DNA from: Anaerolineae bacterium
GTDB taxonomy: Bacteria; Chloroflexota; Anaerolineae; 4572-78; J111
Direction of reading: 5' to 3'
Length of the DNA stretch: 64,000 nucleotides
Assembly: GCA_023151115.1 (NCBI GenBank)
Contig: JAKLJP010000008.1
Coordinates: 124,001 to 188,000 of the forward strand
The notes beneath the pieces are model-generated. The model searched no databases. It was given only the letters and a program-made list of their open reading frames with translations, and had not been told where the DNA came from. Below are positions 40,833 through 50,993 of this stretch, piece after piece (within the stretch, counting starts at the first letter, position 1; every line of letters begins with the position of its first letter). Position numbers and translations under genes: made by a program.

Positions 40833-42608
40833 ATGTTACCCGATCCAGATAAACTTAGCATCAACGCAGCCTTGCAGGATTTCTACCGGGCGCGCAGCCG
40901 GGCGACGTTGGAAGAAATCATGGCCAATCTGACCGGCAGATCGGTCCAACTGCTCTCGTATGACGATGTTCGGGCCAAACTGAAGGCGACCGGCAGTTCG
41001 TCGCGGGGGGTGCGAGAGATCCCGCTGGATGCGATTGTCGGCAGTGTGGGCCGCTACACCGATTTTACCCGCCACTTTCTACCCCGCCACACCACCGATG
41101 CTCACCGTTGGGCCGGGGTGCAACTGGCCGCAACGGGCCTGGTCGGCCTGCCGCCGATTGATGTTTACCAGATAGGCGATGCCTATTTTGTGCTGGATGG
41201 CAATCACCGGGTTTCGGTGGCCCGTCAGTTAGGGGCAACCCACATCGAAGCCAATGTGACTGAGGTGCATACCAAAGTGCCGCTGACCCCGGATGTCCGG
41301 CCTGACGACCTGATTATCAAAGCCCGCTATGCCGACTTTTTGGAGCGGACGAAATTGGATGAAACGCGCCCCGGCCTGGATTTGAACGTGACTGCGCCGG
41401 GCCAGTACCGGGTGTTGGATCAGCAGATCGAAGGGCAGCGAGATTACATGGCCCGGCAGCAGGGGCGCGACGTATCGCTCAAAGAAGCCGCCGCCGAGTG
41501 GTACGATCAAGTTTATCTGCCGGTAATCGAGGTTATTCGCGCCCAGGGGATTTTGCATGATTTTCCGGGCCGCACCGAAACCGATCTGTACGTGTGGTTG
41601 TCGCAGCACCGGGAAGCGCTACAGCAAGAATTGGGTTGGCAGGTTAGGCCGGAAGCCGCCCTTTCCAATCTGGCCAGCCAGTTCAGCTCAAGGCCCAAAC
41701 GGGTGATGGCCCGCGTCGGTGGGCAGTTGTGGGAGGCAGTGGTGCCCGACCCGCTGGAATCCGGCCCGGCCCCCGGCCAGTGGCGGCGAGAAACGGTGGA
41801 GCCGCGCCGGGATGAACGGCTCTTTAACCATATTCTGGTGGCCCTGGATGGCGACGCCGGCGGCTGGCTGGCTTTGGAGTACGCCTTGACGGTGGCTCAG
41901 CGCGAGGAGGGGCGCATCTTTGGTTTGCATGTTACCGCCACGGACGCGCTGCGGGAAACGCCCCAGACCGAGGCGCTGCAAGCTGAATTTCGCCGCCGCT
42001 GCGAGGAGGCCGGTGTGCCGGCTGAGTTTGCGCTCGAAACCGGGCCGGTGGCCCGCAAGATTTGCGAGCGGGCCTGGTGGGCCGACCTGGTCACGGTCAG
42101 CCTGACCCATCCGCCGGCGGCGCAAATAATGGCCCGGCTGGGGTCGGGTTTTCGGACCCTGATCCATCGCTGCGCCCGGCCGGTGCTGGCGGTGCCCACC
42201 TTTGCCGGGGCAGCAATTAGCCCAGACAATCCCAGCCGTAAATTAGATCAAGCCATGCTGGCCTATGATGGCAGCCCCAAAGCCCAGGAAGCCCTGTTTG
42301 TGGCGGCCTATCTGGCCGGCCGCTGGCGTATCCCGCTGGTGGTCCTGTCGGTCACAGAGAAAAATGAGGTTATGCCGGAAACGTTGGCTCAGGCCCAGGC
42401 TTACCTGGAGAGTCGAAATGTCCCGGCCACTTTTATAAGTGAAAGCGGGCCGGTGGTCGAGACTATTCTGCAAACGGCAGCCGCTCAGCACGTTAATCTC
42501 ATGATTATGGGTGGGTATGGTCTCAATCCGATGCTGGAAGTGGTGCTGGGCAGTTCGGTTGACCAGATTCTACGCCAGACCTCTCAACCCCTGTTGATTT
42601 GCCGCTAG
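40833..42608 (+). CDS. ParB/sulfiredoxin-like N-domain fused to two universal stress protein domains
   Basis: 591 residues. Residues about 60-145 carry IPLDAIVGSVGRYTDFTRHFLPRH and YFVLDGNHRVSVARQLGA, the ParB/Srx-type pattern (the GNHR loop binds nucleotide in this fold). Residues about 330-465 and 470-590 are two USP domains (ILVALDGDAGGWLALEYAL; AMLAYDGSPKAQEALFVAAYLA; ending IMGGYGLNPMLEVVLGSSVDQILR with the GX9G[S/T] ATP signature). The last domain probably binds ATP. A stress-response role tied to nucleotide sensing is inferred. ATG 40833 is 2 bases after the GT2 stop. Confidence 0.78.
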   Translation: MLPDPDKLSINAALQDFYRARSRATLEEIMANLTGRSVQLLSYDDVRAKLKATGSSSRGVREIPLDAIVGSVGRYTDFTRHFLPRHTTDAHRWAGVQLAATGLVGLPPIDVYQIGDAYFVLDGNHRVSVARQLGATHIEANVTEVHTKVPLTPDVRPDDLIIKARYADFLERTKLDETRPGLDLNVTAPGQYRVLDQQIEGQRDYMARQQGRDVSLKEAAAEWYDQVYLPVIEVIRAQGILHDFPGRTETDLYVWLSQHREALQQELGWQVRPEAALSNLASQFSSRPKRVMARVGGQLWEAVVPDPLESGPAPGQWRRETVEPRRDERLFNHILVALDGDAGGWLALEYALTVAQREEGRIFGLHVTATDALRETPQTEALQAEFRRRCEEAGVPAEFALETGPVARKICERAWWADLVTVSLTHPPAAQIMARLGSGFRTLIHRCARPVLAVPTFAGAAISPDNPSRKLDQAMLAYDGSPKAQEALFVAAYLAGRWRIPLVVLSVTEKNEVMPETLAQAQAYLESRNVPATFISESGPVVETILQTAAAQHVNLMIMGGYGLNPMLEVVLGSSVDQILRQTSQPLLICR

Positions 42609-42631
42609 GGGTATACGCCCTCTCTTTTTTG

Positions 42632-42640
42632 TGGTATAAT
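42632..42640 (+). promoter_or_regulatory. Extended -10 promoter for the signalling genes
   Basis: TG at 42632-42633 and TATAAT at 42635-42640 (TGGTATAAT), 159 bases upstream of the kinase start. No good -35. Confidence 0.5.
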
Positions 42641-42798
42641 CAGCGGGTTGTTATTTCTTTCAAACCATACAAGCCGCTATTTTTAACCACGTCTTTAGCC
42701 TCTCATCCCGAACCGGTAATTCGATATTTTTAAAAACTTAAGAGAAGTCATTGGTCCTGATGGACCGGAGTGATTTCCGCAGCAAAAGGGGGGAACTT

Positions 42799-44337
42799 AT
42801 GCTGCCATATCCATCTAACGAGGGTGTAAAGCCCGAGGTGAGCCTGCGCGAGAATGAAACTATTCTGCATGGGTTGTTTGAATATGCTCCTGACGCAATT
42901 GTGGTGGTAAATAATGAAGGCATTATTACCCGGGTTAACGCCCGAGCTGAAACGATGTTTGGCTACAGCAAGGCCGAATTACAGAACCAATCGCTTGGTC
43001 TGCTGCTGCCGGAGCGTTTTAGGGAGCGGCATGTGGCGCATCGTATCCGCTATATGGCTGAGCCGCGCATGCGTTCGATGGGGGCCGACCTGGAGTTGTT
43101 TGCCCGGCGCAAGGATGGCAGCGAGTTTCCGGTAGATATTATGCTCAGCCCCTTGACGACGGCCGAGGGAATTATTGCCGTTGTCCGTGATATTAGCGAA
43201 CAAAAGCGGGCTGAGGCTCTTTTTCGCGGGCTGCTGGAGTCTGCGCCGGATGCTTTGGTCATTGTCAAACCAGAGGGCCGGATTATTCTGGTTAACTCGC
43301 AGGCTGAGCGCTTATTTGGCTATACTCGCGAGGAGTTGTTGGGACAAACCATTGAAATGCTGGTCCCAGAACGCTTTCGGGCCAATCATGCCCATCATCG
43401 GCTGAACTATTTTGCCGATTTGTGCGTCCGGCCCATGGGTGCGGGCCTGGAACTATACGGTCTGCGCCGGGATGGGAGTGAGTTTCCGATTGAAATTAGT
43501 CTCAGTCCGCTCAAAACCGCGCAAGAAATTCTGGTCATCAGCGCCATCCGCGATGTGACCGAGCGGAAACGGTTTGAGCAGGCGCTACGCGAGAAAAATA
43601 TCGAGCTGGAAAAAGCCAACCGGGCCAAAGATAATTTCCTGGCCAGCATGAGCCACGAATTACGCACTCCGCTTAACGCCATCATCGGTTTTACCGGCAC
43701 TTTGCTGATGAAACTGCCCGGTCCCCTGACCCTCGACCAGGAAAAGCAACTGCGGACCATTCAGAACAGCGCCAGACATCTGCTATCACTCATTAATGAT
43801 CTGCTTGATCTGGCTAAAATCGAGTCGGGCAAAGTAGAGATGAAATTTGAGCCGGTGGTTTGCCAGCAGATAGCGCAGGAAGTTGCTGCCACCATGCGTG
43901 CCCTGGCTGAAAATAAGGGCTTGAAGTTTGAGGTGGTGTTCCCTTCCCAGGAGCTTGTCCTTTTAACCGACCGCCGCGCCTTCAGCCAAATCCTGCTTAA
44001 CTTGGCCAACAATGCCCTCAAATTTACCGAGCAAGGCGAAGTCCGCCTCGAACTTATCCAGCAGCAGGTCAATGGACAGCGGCAGATTGAAGTTAGGGTT
44101 ATAGATAGCGGTATTGGCATCAAGCCGGAGGATCAAGACAAGTTGTTTCAAGCGTTTTCGCAGATAGACTCATCGGCCACGCGTCGCTTCGAGGGGACCG
44201 GGCTAGGTCTCCACCTCAGCCAAAAGTTGGCGCGCTTGCTCGGCGGCCGGATCGAATTTAGCAGTGTCTATGGTCAAGGCAGCCGCTTCACGTTGGTGAT
44301 TCCAGAGCAGGCGCGAGGTGACAAGCAGATGAACTGA
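42799..44337 (+). CDS. PAS-PAS sensor histidine kinase
   Basis: 512 residues. Two very similar PAS domains (about 22-140 and 145-262) carry near-duplicate stretches (LPERFRERHVAHRIRYMAEP and VPERFRANHAHHRLNYFADL), showing an internal duplication. A HisKA domain follows with the phospho-acceptor His in MSHELRTPLNA near 285, then HATPase_c (NLANNALKFTEQGEV, VIDSGIGIKPEDQ, GTGLGLHLSQKLA). No membrane helix, so it senses a cytoplasmic signal. ATG 42799 has GGGGGGAA upstream; an earlier ATG at 42760 is possible. The next gene is a receiver. Confidence 0.9.
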   Translation: MLPYPSNEGVKPEVSLRENETILHGLFEYAPDAIVVVNNEGIITRVNARAETMFGYSKAELQNQSLGLLLPERFRERHVAHRIRYMAEPRMRSMGADLELFARRKDGSEFPVDIMLSPLTTAEGIIAVVRDISEQKRAEALFRGLLESAPDALVIVKPEGRIILVNSQAERLFGYTREELLGQTIEMLVPERFRANHAHHRLNYFADLCVRPMGAGLELYGLRRDGSEFPIEISLSPLKTAQEILVISAIRDVTERKRFEQALREKNIELEKANRAKDNFLASMSHELRTPLNAIIGFTGTLLMKLPGPLTLDQEKQLRTIQNSARHLLSLINDLLDLAKIESGKVEMKFEPVVCQQIAQEVAATMRALAENKGLKFEVVFPSQELVLLTDRRAFSQILLNLANNALKFTEQGEVRLELIQQQVNGQRQIEVRVIDSGIGIKPEDQDKLFQAFSQIDSSATRRFEGTGLGLHLSQKLARLLGGRIEFSSVYGQGSRFTLVIPEQARGDKQMN

Positions 44338-44350
44338 TAGGAGGTTGGTT

Positions 44351-44713
44351 ATGGCCCGAATTTTAATTGTGGAGGATAACGATACCAACCTGGAATTGAT
44401 AACCTATCTCCTGGAAGCTTTTGGCCATATCACGCTGATTGCTCGCGACGGCCAGGAAGCTTTGCAGGTAATCCAAAGCGACTTGCCAGACTTAATCCTG
44501 GCGGATGTTCACATGCCTAAAATGGATGGCTACGAGCTGGCCCGGCAGCTCAAAAGCAACCCGGCCCACCGCGCCATTCCTTTGGTGGCGGTGACATCCC
44601 TGGCCATGGTGGGCGACCGAGACAAAGCGTTGGCCGCCGGATTCGATGGTTATATTACCAAACCCATTGACCCCGAAACTTTAGTCGCCCAGGTAGAACG
44701 TTTTTTGCAATGA
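44351..44713 (+). CDS. Single-domain response regulator
   Basis: 120 residues, a receiver domain alone: acidic pocket VEDND (8-11), phospho-acceptor Asp52 in LILADVHMPKMDGY, switch Thr in VAVTSLAM, and Lys in FDGYITKPIDPE. Without an output domain it works by protein contact, probably between the PAS kinase 13 bases upstream and the hybrid kinase 8 bases downstream. AGGAGG precedes ATG 44351. Confidence 0.9.
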   Translation: MARILIVEDNDTNLELITYLLEAFGHITLIARDGQEALQVIQSDLPDLILADVHMPKMDGYELARQLKSNPAHRAIPLVAVTSLAMVGDRDKALAAGFDGYITKPIDPETLVAQVERFLQ

Positions 44714-44720
44714 GGCAAGT

Positions 44721-47339
44721 ATGGCTACCATCTTGATTGTTGACGACCACCCTGCTAATCGTGAATTTTTGGTAACATTGTTGGGATATAGCGGCCACCA
44801 TCTTGTGGAAGCGGCTGATGGCAGCGAGGCGCTGAGCCTGGTCCGCGCCGAACAACCCGATCTGATCATTGCCGATATTCTTATGCCGACCATGGATGGC
44901 TACGAATTTGTGCGCCAACTGCGCGCCGATCCGGCTGTTGCTCAAACGGTAGTTATTTTTTACACGGCCCACTATCTTGAACGCGAAGCGCAAACACTGG
45001 CTGAAGCGTGCGGTGTAGCCCATATCCTTTTCAAACCTTCCGAACCGGAAGAAGTGCTGCGTGTTGTAGACGAGGCCCTGGGACTCATTCCCTCTCCGGG
45101 GGAGTCTGCGGCTGTGAGGAGTGCCCCAATGAGGCCGGCGTTGGCAGATGAGGCTGCCTTTGACCGGGAGCATCTGCGATTGCTCACCGACAAGTTGTCA
45201 CAAAAGGCCAATGAACTGCGGGCGATCAACCAGCGTTTAACGGCGCTAATCAAACTCGGTCAACAGTTGGTACTAGAACATGACCCACACCGGATCCTCG
45301 AAAAGTTCTGCCACGCCTCGCGCACTATCATTGGGGCCAAATATGCCGCGATTGGGGTGTTGGAAAAAGATAAACAAACCATACGTCACTTTTTAACCAG
45401 TGGTTTGGATGCCGAAGCAGCAGCCAATCTTAGCGTTCCCAAAATTGATCGGGGTCTGATTGCCCAATTACTGACCGAAGGGCGGACCATCCGGCTGCGT
45501 GACCTTAATGGTGAGCCGGAAAACATCGGTTTGGCGGCAGGATCGGGGGCAGGGCATCATCCGGTAATTCACTCTTTTCTGGGCGCGCCCATTGCCACCG
45601 CCACCCGACTTTATGGCTGGCTCTATTTGGGCAACAAAATCGGCGCGGCGGAATTTAGTGAAGAAGACGAGCGGATCATTGCCACGGTGGCCGCCCAGGT
45701 GGCCGTAGCCTATGAAAATGGGCGGCGGTATGAAAAAATCCAGCACCATGCCGACGAACTCGAACGGGAAGTGGCTGAGCGCCGGCGGGTCGAACAAGAC
45801 CTGCGCGAGGCCGAAGCCAGATATCGCACCCTGGTTGAGCAGCTTCCGGCTATCAGTTATATTGTGGCTTACGGCGATACGAACCGGACCATTTATATCA
45901 GTCCGCAAATTGAGTCGCTGCTGGGCTTCTCTCAGGCCGAATGGCTGGCTGACCCTGATTTGTGGCAGCAGCAGCTCCACGTGGAGGATAAAGCTCGGGT
46001 GCAGGCCGAGGTGGAGCGGGTGAGTCGGGCCGGCGAGCCGTTGAATATCGAATACCGGATGTGGAGCCAGGCCGGCCAGATGCGCTGGTTTCGCAACCAA
46101 ACTGTTCCGGTGCGGGATGAAACCGGGCAGCTTCGTTATATCCACGGGATAATGTTTGATATTACTGAACATAAGCGCCTCGAAGAGCAATTCTTACATG
46201 TTCAAAAAATGGAGGCCGTCGGCCGGCTGGCCGGCGGCGTAGCTCACGATTTCAATAACATGCTGGTGGTCATTACCGGCTATAGCGAACTGCTTTTGCA
46301 GCGCGAACCAGCGGATAAAGAACAGCGGCGCCATTACGTGAGCGAGATTCACCGGGCAGGGGAGCGCGCCGCCGGGCTAACCCGCCAACTCCTGGCTTTT
46401 AGCCGCAAGCAGATACTCCAATTGGAAGTACTGAACCTGAATGAAGTCGTCATCAATATGGAAAAAATGCTGCGCCGTTTGATTGGCGAAGATATTGAGC
46501 TGCTGACCAAACCGGCCGCAGAATTGGGACAGGTGAAGGCTGATCCGGGTCAGTTGGAGCAGGTGCTCATGAATCTGGCGATCAATGCACGGGATGCTAT
46601 GCCCAACGGCGGCACATTAATTATTGAAACAGCCAACGTCGAGCTAGATGAACTTTATGCCCGCCAATATTTAGAGGTCAGTCCCGGTCTTTACGTCATG
46701 CTGGCCGTCAGCGATACCGGCATCGGCATGAGCAAGGAGACTTTGCCTCACCTCTTCGAGCCGTTTTTTACCACCAAAGAGAAGGGCAAAGGAACCGGCC
46801 TGGGCCTGGCCACAGTGTATGGCATTATCAAACAAAGCGGCGGCCACATTGCGGTTTATAGTGAACCCGGATACGGCACAATCTTCAGGGTTTATTTACC
46901 CCGGCTGAAAGAGGCTGTTGAGCCGGTAAAAGAACTGCTTCCGCTTGACCCCGAAACCTTAGCGGCCTCCGAAACCATTTTGGTGGTAGAAGATGAAGCG
47001 GTAGTTCGGCAACTGATAAGCAGTGTTCTGAGTGAATTGGGTTATACCGTTTTAGAGGCTGTTAACGGCAGCGAAGCGCTTCAAATATACCAGCAGCATC
47101 CTGCCCCAATCCATTTACTGCTCACCGATATGGTCATGCCAGGTGGTCTCAATGGCCACGAATTGGCTAAACACCTCCAACAAATATATCCGACCCTGAA
47201 AGTGCTTTACATGTCGGGCTACACCGATAATGCTATTGCCAGTCAGGGGGTGCTGGAGGCTGAAATAGAGTTTCTGCAAAAACCCTTTACGGCCCTCGCT
47301 TTGAAACGAAAAGTGCGCGAAGTTTTAAATGCTCCCTGA
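44721..47339 (+). CDS. Hybrid histidine kinase REC-GAF-PAS-HisKA-HATPase-REC
   Basis: 872 residues. Order: receiver 1 (Asp52 in [14 protein letters not shown]), a helical linker, GAF (about 185-345), PAS (about 365-485, with [13 protein letters not shown]), HisKA (phospho-acceptor His in [21 protein letters not shown] near 508), HATPase_c ([35 protein letters not shown]), and receiver 2 (Asp in [14 protein letters not shown] near 805). Two receivers allow a relay with the preceding single-domain regulator. All soluble. The three genes form one signalling operon. Confidence 0.92.
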   Translation: MATILIVDDHPANREFLVTLLGYSGHHLVEAADGSEALSLVRAEQPDLIIADILMPTMDGYEFVRQLRADPAVAQTVVIFYTAHYLEREAQTLAEACGVAHILFKPSEPEEVLRVVDEALGLIPSPGESAAVRSAPMRPALADEAAFDREHLRLLTDKLSQKANELRAINQRLTALIKLGQQLVLEHDPHRILEKFCHASRTIIGAKYAAIGVLEKDKQTIRHFLTSGLDAEAAANLSVPKIDRGLIAQLLTEGRTIRLRDLNGEPENIGLAAGSGAGHHPVIHSFLGAPIATATRLYGWLYLGNKIGAAEFSEEDERIIATVAAQVAVAYENGRRYEKIQHHADELEREVAERRRVEQDLREAEARYRTLVEQLPAISYIVAYGDTNRTIYISPQIESLLGFSQAEWLADPDLWQQQLHVEDKARVQAEVERVSRAGEPLNIEYRMWSQAGQMRWFRNQTVPVRDETGQLRYIHGIMFDITEHKRLEEQFLHVQKMEAVGRLAGGVAHDFNNMLVVITGYSELLLQREPADKEQRRHYVSEIHRAGERAAGLTRQLLAFSRKQILQLEVLNLNEVVINMEKMLRRLIGEDIELLTKPAAELGQVKADPGQLEQVLMNLAINARDAMPNGGTLIIETANVELDELYARQYLEVSPGLYVMLAVSDTGIGMSKETLPHLFEPFFTTKEKGKGTGLGLATVYGIIKQSGGHIAVYSEPGYGTIFRVYLPRLKEAVEPVKELLPLDPETLAASETILVVEDEAVVRQLISSVLSELGYTVLEAVNGSEALQIYQQHPAPIHLLLTDMVMPGGLNGHELAKHLQQIYPTLKVLYMSGYTDNAIASQGVLEAEIEFLQKPFTALALKRKVREVLNAP

Positions 47340-47347
47340 TTTACAGG

Positions 47348-47456
47348 CTCATGTCATTTCGAGACCGAAGGTCGAGAAATCTTCAGGACGCAACCCATGA
47401 AAGTAAGGTATCGGGGATTTCTCCCTGCGGTCGAAATGACATGGTTGAGCAGTTAC
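47348..47456. repeat. Dispersed palindromic repeat, copy 2
   Basis: Relative of 17388-17502: CTCATGTCATTTCGA at the left end and TCGAAATGACATGGTTGAG with AGTTAC at the right end. The outer GTAACT of the left end is missing. Confidence 0.65.
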
Positions 47457-47490
47457 GTCTGAATCTCCACGCAAAGCGTCTCATCTCCCG

Positions 47491-48762
47491 GTGAATGAGT
47501 TGCCTTTTCCTCTGGCCCGACTACAATCCGCAAAAGTCACTGCGACAAAGGAACCCCATTTGACCGAACAACCTATCACTCTTATCAGACCCACTTCAAC
47601 GCGCCGGCTGGCCTGGCAAATTGGCGTAGCCACGTTCAACCGTTTCTTGTTTAATACAGCCCGACGTTTTCCTTACCCTTTCGCCCCGGCCTTAAGCCGA
47701 GGTCTGGATGTTCCCCTGACGGCGATTACTTCGCTTATCGCCATTAATCTGGCGACCGGCATGCTCAGCCCTTTGTTTGGCCCGTTAAGCGACCGTTGGG
47801 GCTACCGGCTGATGATGCTGGCCTCGTTGGGGATGTTAAGCCTGGGCATGCTGGCGGCCGGTTTTCTGCCTTTTTATGGGGTCATCATGCTGGCCCTGTT
47901 TCTGGCCGGTTTGGGCAAAAGTATTTTTGACCCGGCTTTACAAGCCTATCTGGGCAAAATTGTCCCCTATCAGCGGCGGGGCCTGGTGATGGGTGTCATC
48001 GAGTTCGGCTGGTCGGGCAGTTCGCTGGTGGGACTGCCGCTGGTAGGGCTGCTGATTGACCGGGTTGGCTGGCAATTCCCCTTTTTTGTTTTGGGTGGCC
48101 TGACCTTGCTGGGGATGGTAGCTCTGGCTATCTTTATTCCCGCCGAAGGCCGTCCAGCGGCATCTACGGCTGTATCGCTCAGCTTTGGACGGGCCTGGGC
48201 CGAGATACGGGGCAATCGAGCCGCGTTGGGATTACTCGGATTTTCTTTTTTAATTGGCCTGGCTAACGATAATTTATATGTCGTTTACGGCGCGTGGCTG
48301 GAAGATGCTTTTTCGCTGGGCGTCGTCGCCTTGGGTGCAGCCTCCAGCGTCATCGGCCTGGCCGAGCTGATCGGCGAAGGTTTGACGGCCTCCATTGCCG
48401 ATCGGCTAGGATTGAAGCGCTCTATTATGGCCGGATTTACCCTGTCAACCCTCAGTTATTTATTATTACCCCTGTTCGGACACACCCTGCCCCTGGCGCT
48501 GGCCGGCCTGTTTGTGGTTTTCCTTAGCTTTGAGTTTGCCATTGTGACCACCATCTCTTTAGCCACCGAAGTGCTGCCCGGCGCTCGGGCCACCATGATG
48601 TCCTCGTTTATGGCGACTATGGGTTTGGGCCGGGTTATCGGCGCGCTGGCCGGAGGCTCTATCTGGCTGGCAGGAGGGTTGATAACCGTTAGCCTGGTTT
48701 CCGCTCTCACCACGGCCCTGGCTCTGGGCTGTTTGTGGTGGGGTTTACGGCGCTGGCGTTAA
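47491..48762 (+). CDS. MFS transporter
   Basis: 423 residues with 12 predicted helices. The MFS signature loop between helices 2 and 3 is GPLSDRWGYRLMM; the half-repeat loop is ADRLGLKRSIMAG. The first 35 residues are soluble and not typical, so the true start may be TTG 47560 (after AAGGAA), which gives about 400 residues. Substrate unknown; an exporter is the usual case for this DHA1-like arrangement. It stands alone, after the dispersed repeat. Confidence 0.8.
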   Translation: MNELPFPLARLQSAKVTATKEPHLTEQPITLIRPTSTRRLAWQIGVATFNRFLFNTARRFPYPFAPALSRGLDVPLTAITSLIAINLATGMLSPLFGPLSDRWGYRLMMLASLGMLSLGMLAAGFLPFYGVIMLALFLAGLGKSIFDPALQAYLGKIVPYQRRGLVMGVIEFGWSGSSLVGLPLVGLLIDRVGWQFPFFVLGGLTLLGMVALAIFIPAEGRPAASTAVSLSFGRAWAEIRGNRAALGLLGFSFLIGLANDNLYVVYGAWLEDAFSLGVVALGAASSVIGLAELIGEGLTASIADRLGLKRSIMAGFTLSTLSYLLLPLFGHTLPLALAGLFVVFLSFEFAIVTTISLATEVLPGARATMMSSFMATMGLGRVIGALAGGSIWLAGGLITVSLVSALTTALALGCLWWGLRRWR

Positions 48763-48835
48763 ATAAGGAAAACTCAGGGGCAAAAAGTACCGAAAAAAAC
48801 TTACTTTCGTCCGGTCGGGTCTGCCCTAAAGTACC

Positions 48836-48865
48836 TTGTTCCCTACTCTACAAGGATGATATAAT
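48836..48865 (+). promoter_or_regulatory. Promoter of the aminotransferase gene
   Basis: TTGTTC (48836-48841), 18-base spacer, extended -10 TGATATAAT with TATAAT at 48860-48865. ATG at 48911. Confidence 0.55.
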
Positions 48866-48910
48866 CTTACATAATTGAGCGAGATATTTTGGGAAAAATT
48901 TGGAGAAATT

Positions 48911-50155
48911 ATGTTACAGCCATCAACCATCACCCCTCGAGATTTAGGCCAGGAGTTGGCCGCTGTTGTCCCCGGTAAAGACCCCGAACTGGCCGTTACC
49001 ATTAAACGTATCCCCGTTTCACAGCTCGATTTGAGCAGCCGTATTATTCCGGTGTGTGAGCCAACCCTGGGCGGTAAGGAGAAAGAGTATGTGCTAGACT
49101 GCCTGGAGTCGAACTGGATTTCGTCGGCGGGCAAGTATATTCCGGCCTTTGAAGAAAAATTTGCGGCTGAATGTCATTGTCAATATGGAGTAGCCTGTGC
49201 CAATGGCACTGTCGCTTTGCACCTGGGCCTGGCTGCGCTTGGCCTCGAACCCGGTGATGAGGTAATCTTGCCCACCTTTACCATGATTGCCACTATCAAC
49301 GCCGTCACTTATACCGGGGCAACGCCCATCTTAATTGACTCCGAGCCTTGCACCTGGAATATGGATGTCGAACAGTTGGCCCGGAAAATTACCTCCAAAA
49401 CCAAAGCGATCATCCCGGTGCATACCTACGGCCACCCGGTTGATATGGACCCACTTATGGAACTGGCCGAAAAACACGGGATTTTTGTGATGGAAGATGC
49501 CGCCGAGGCGCACGGGGCCGAATATAAAGGACGCCGGGCCGGCGGATTAGGCCATGCGGCCGGCTTCAGTTTTTACGCCAATAAGATTATCACCACCGGC
49601 GAAGGGGGGATGATTACCACCAATGATGCCAAATTTGCCAGCCTGACCCAAAATCTGCGCGACCACGCCTTTTCCAGCGAACGCCACTTTTGGCATAAAT
49701 ATGTTGGCTTTAATTACCGGATGACCAACATGCAAGCCGCGGTGGGCCTGGCCCAAACCGAGCAAATGAATGATTTTGTCGAGAGCCGCCGTCGCAACGC
49801 TGCTCTGTACAGCCAACTGCTCAAGGAAATTCCCGGTATTGTCACCCCGCCCGAAGCCGAGTGGGCCAAGAATGTGTTTTGGATGTACTCGATTCTGGTC
49901 GAGGATGAATTTGGCATGACTCGCGATCAATTGCGGGCTTATCTTGCCCGGCATGGCATTGAAACCCGCACCTTTTTTATCCCCATGCATCTCCAACCCA
50001 TCTACTATGAAGCATTCAAAGGACAGCGTTACCCTGTGGCTGAGATGCTTTGCCAGCGCGGTTTTTATCTGCCCTCAGCTTCGTCGCTCACTGCCCAGCA
50101 GATCGAGTACATTGCCGGGATCGTGCAGCAAGCCCGCGAGGAAGCAGTCAATTGA
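48911..50155 (+). CDS. DegT/DnrJ/EryC1/StrS aminotransferase
   Basis: 414 residues of the sugar-aminotransferase family: ESNWISSAGKYIPAFEEKFA at the start, CANGTVALHLGL (PLP site), TFTMIATINAV, HTYGHPVDMDP, EDAAEAHGAEYKGRRAG and the PLP Lys in FSFYANKIITTGEGGM. It puts an amino group on a keto-sugar nucleotide, using glutamate. GGAGAA precedes ATG 48911. Next to a methyltransferase and a flippase-like gene, it suggests surface-glycan or glycolipid building. Confidence 0.9.
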   Translation: MLQPSTITPRDLGQELAAVVPGKDPELAVTIKRIPVSQLDLSSRIIPVCEPTLGGKEKEYVLDCLESNWISSAGKYIPAFEEKFAAECHCQYGVACANGTVALHLGLAALGLEPGDEVILPTFTMIATINAVTYTGATPILIDSEPCTWNMDVEQLARKITSKTKAIIPVHTYGHPVDMDPLMELAEKHGIFVMEDAAEAHGAEYKGRRAGGLGHAAGFSFYANKIITTGEGGMITTNDAKFASLTQNLRDHAFSSERHFWHKYVGFNYRMTNMQAAVGLAQTEQMNDFVESRRRNAALYSQLLKEIPGIVTPPEAEWAKNVFWMYSILVEDEFGMTRDQLRAYLARHGIETRTFFIPMHLQPIYYEAFKGQRYPVAEMLCQRGFYLPSASSLTAQQIEYIAGIVQQAREEAVN

Positions 50156-50161
50156 GGCTCG

Positions 50162-50968
50162 ATGGAATGGCCTGAATATGAGCGTATGTACCGGGTTGAG
50201 GACTCCCACTGGTGGTTTGTAGGTCGCCGGCAGTTGGCCCGAGTTTTTATTGAGCAGCAGTTTGTCCCCAATTCCAGACAGCGTATCCTCGACATAGGCT
50301 GCGGCACCGGCGGGAATCTGGTTTTCCTGGCCCGCTGGGGCCAAGGCAGCGGCATTGATCTAAGCCCGCTGGCTTTGAGTCTGGCTCGCTGCCGGCGTTT
50401 ACCCCGGCTGGCCCAGGCTTCCGGGCTGGCCCTACCTTATGCCGATCACAGTTTTGATTTGGTCACGTTGTTTGATGTATTATATCACCGTTGGATTAGC
50501 GATGATGAGCAGGCCCTCAAAGAAGCCTATCGAGTGCTCCGACCGGGCGGTTGGCTGCTGCTAACCGACTCGGCCCTGCCCAGCCTGTGGAGTATTCATG
50601 ATGAAATATATTACGCCCGGCAGCGTTATACCCTGCCGGCTGTTCAGACCAAACTCATCGAGGTTGGTTTTGAGACAGGTGTTTTTTCATACGCCAACTC
50701 CCTTTTGCTGCCGTTTGTGATTGCCATTCGCACTCTGCTCCGCTGGCTTCCCGTCACCGAGGATGTGGATGTCCAGTCCTTACCCCACTGGCTGAACCGG
50801 CTGCTGATGGGGGTACGAAGCCTGGAAGCCTTCTGGCTACGGCAGGGTCACACTTTACCGTTGGGCAGTAGCCTGATTTGTTTTACCCAGAAACCCCAGG
50901 CACAAGGCTCAAATAAGTTCCCTGATTTATTTATAGAACAGAGATTGGAGATTAGAGATTCGGGCTAA
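50162..50968 (+). CDS. SAM-dependent methyltransferase (UbiE/type 11)
   Basis: 268 residues. Motif I LDIGCGTGGNLVFLA (near 42-56), then GIDLSPLAL and the FDLVTLFDVLYH region. The N-terminal HWWFVGRRQ is common in Chloroflexota sugar methyltransferases. The last ten residues (about EQRLEIRDSG) are encoded by the heptamer array that starts at 50941, so the C-terminus has been extended or replaced by the repeat. It starts 6 bases after the aminotransferase stop. Confidence 0.82.
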   Translation: MEWPEYERMYRVEDSHWWFVGRRQLARVFIEQQFVPNSRQRILDIGCGTGGNLVFLARWGQGSGIDLSPLALSLARCRRLPRLAQASGLALPYADHSFDLVTLFDVLYHRWISDDEQALKEAYRVLRPGGWLLLTDSALPSLWSIHDEIYYARQRYTLPAVQTKLIEVGFETGVFSYANSLLLPFVIAIRTLLRWLPVTEDVDVQSLPHWLNRLLMGVRSLEAFWLRQGHTLPLGSSLICFTQKPQAQGSNKFPDLFIEQRLEIRDSG

Positions 50969-50993
50969 TAATAATCTCCAATCTCTAATCTCA
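50941..50993. repeat. Heptamer array overlapping a gene end
   Basis: Words gagattg, gagatta, gagattc (50941-50961), a short spacer with the stop codon, then aatctcc, aatctct, aatctca (50973-50993). The two arms fold into a hairpin. Confidence 0.8.
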
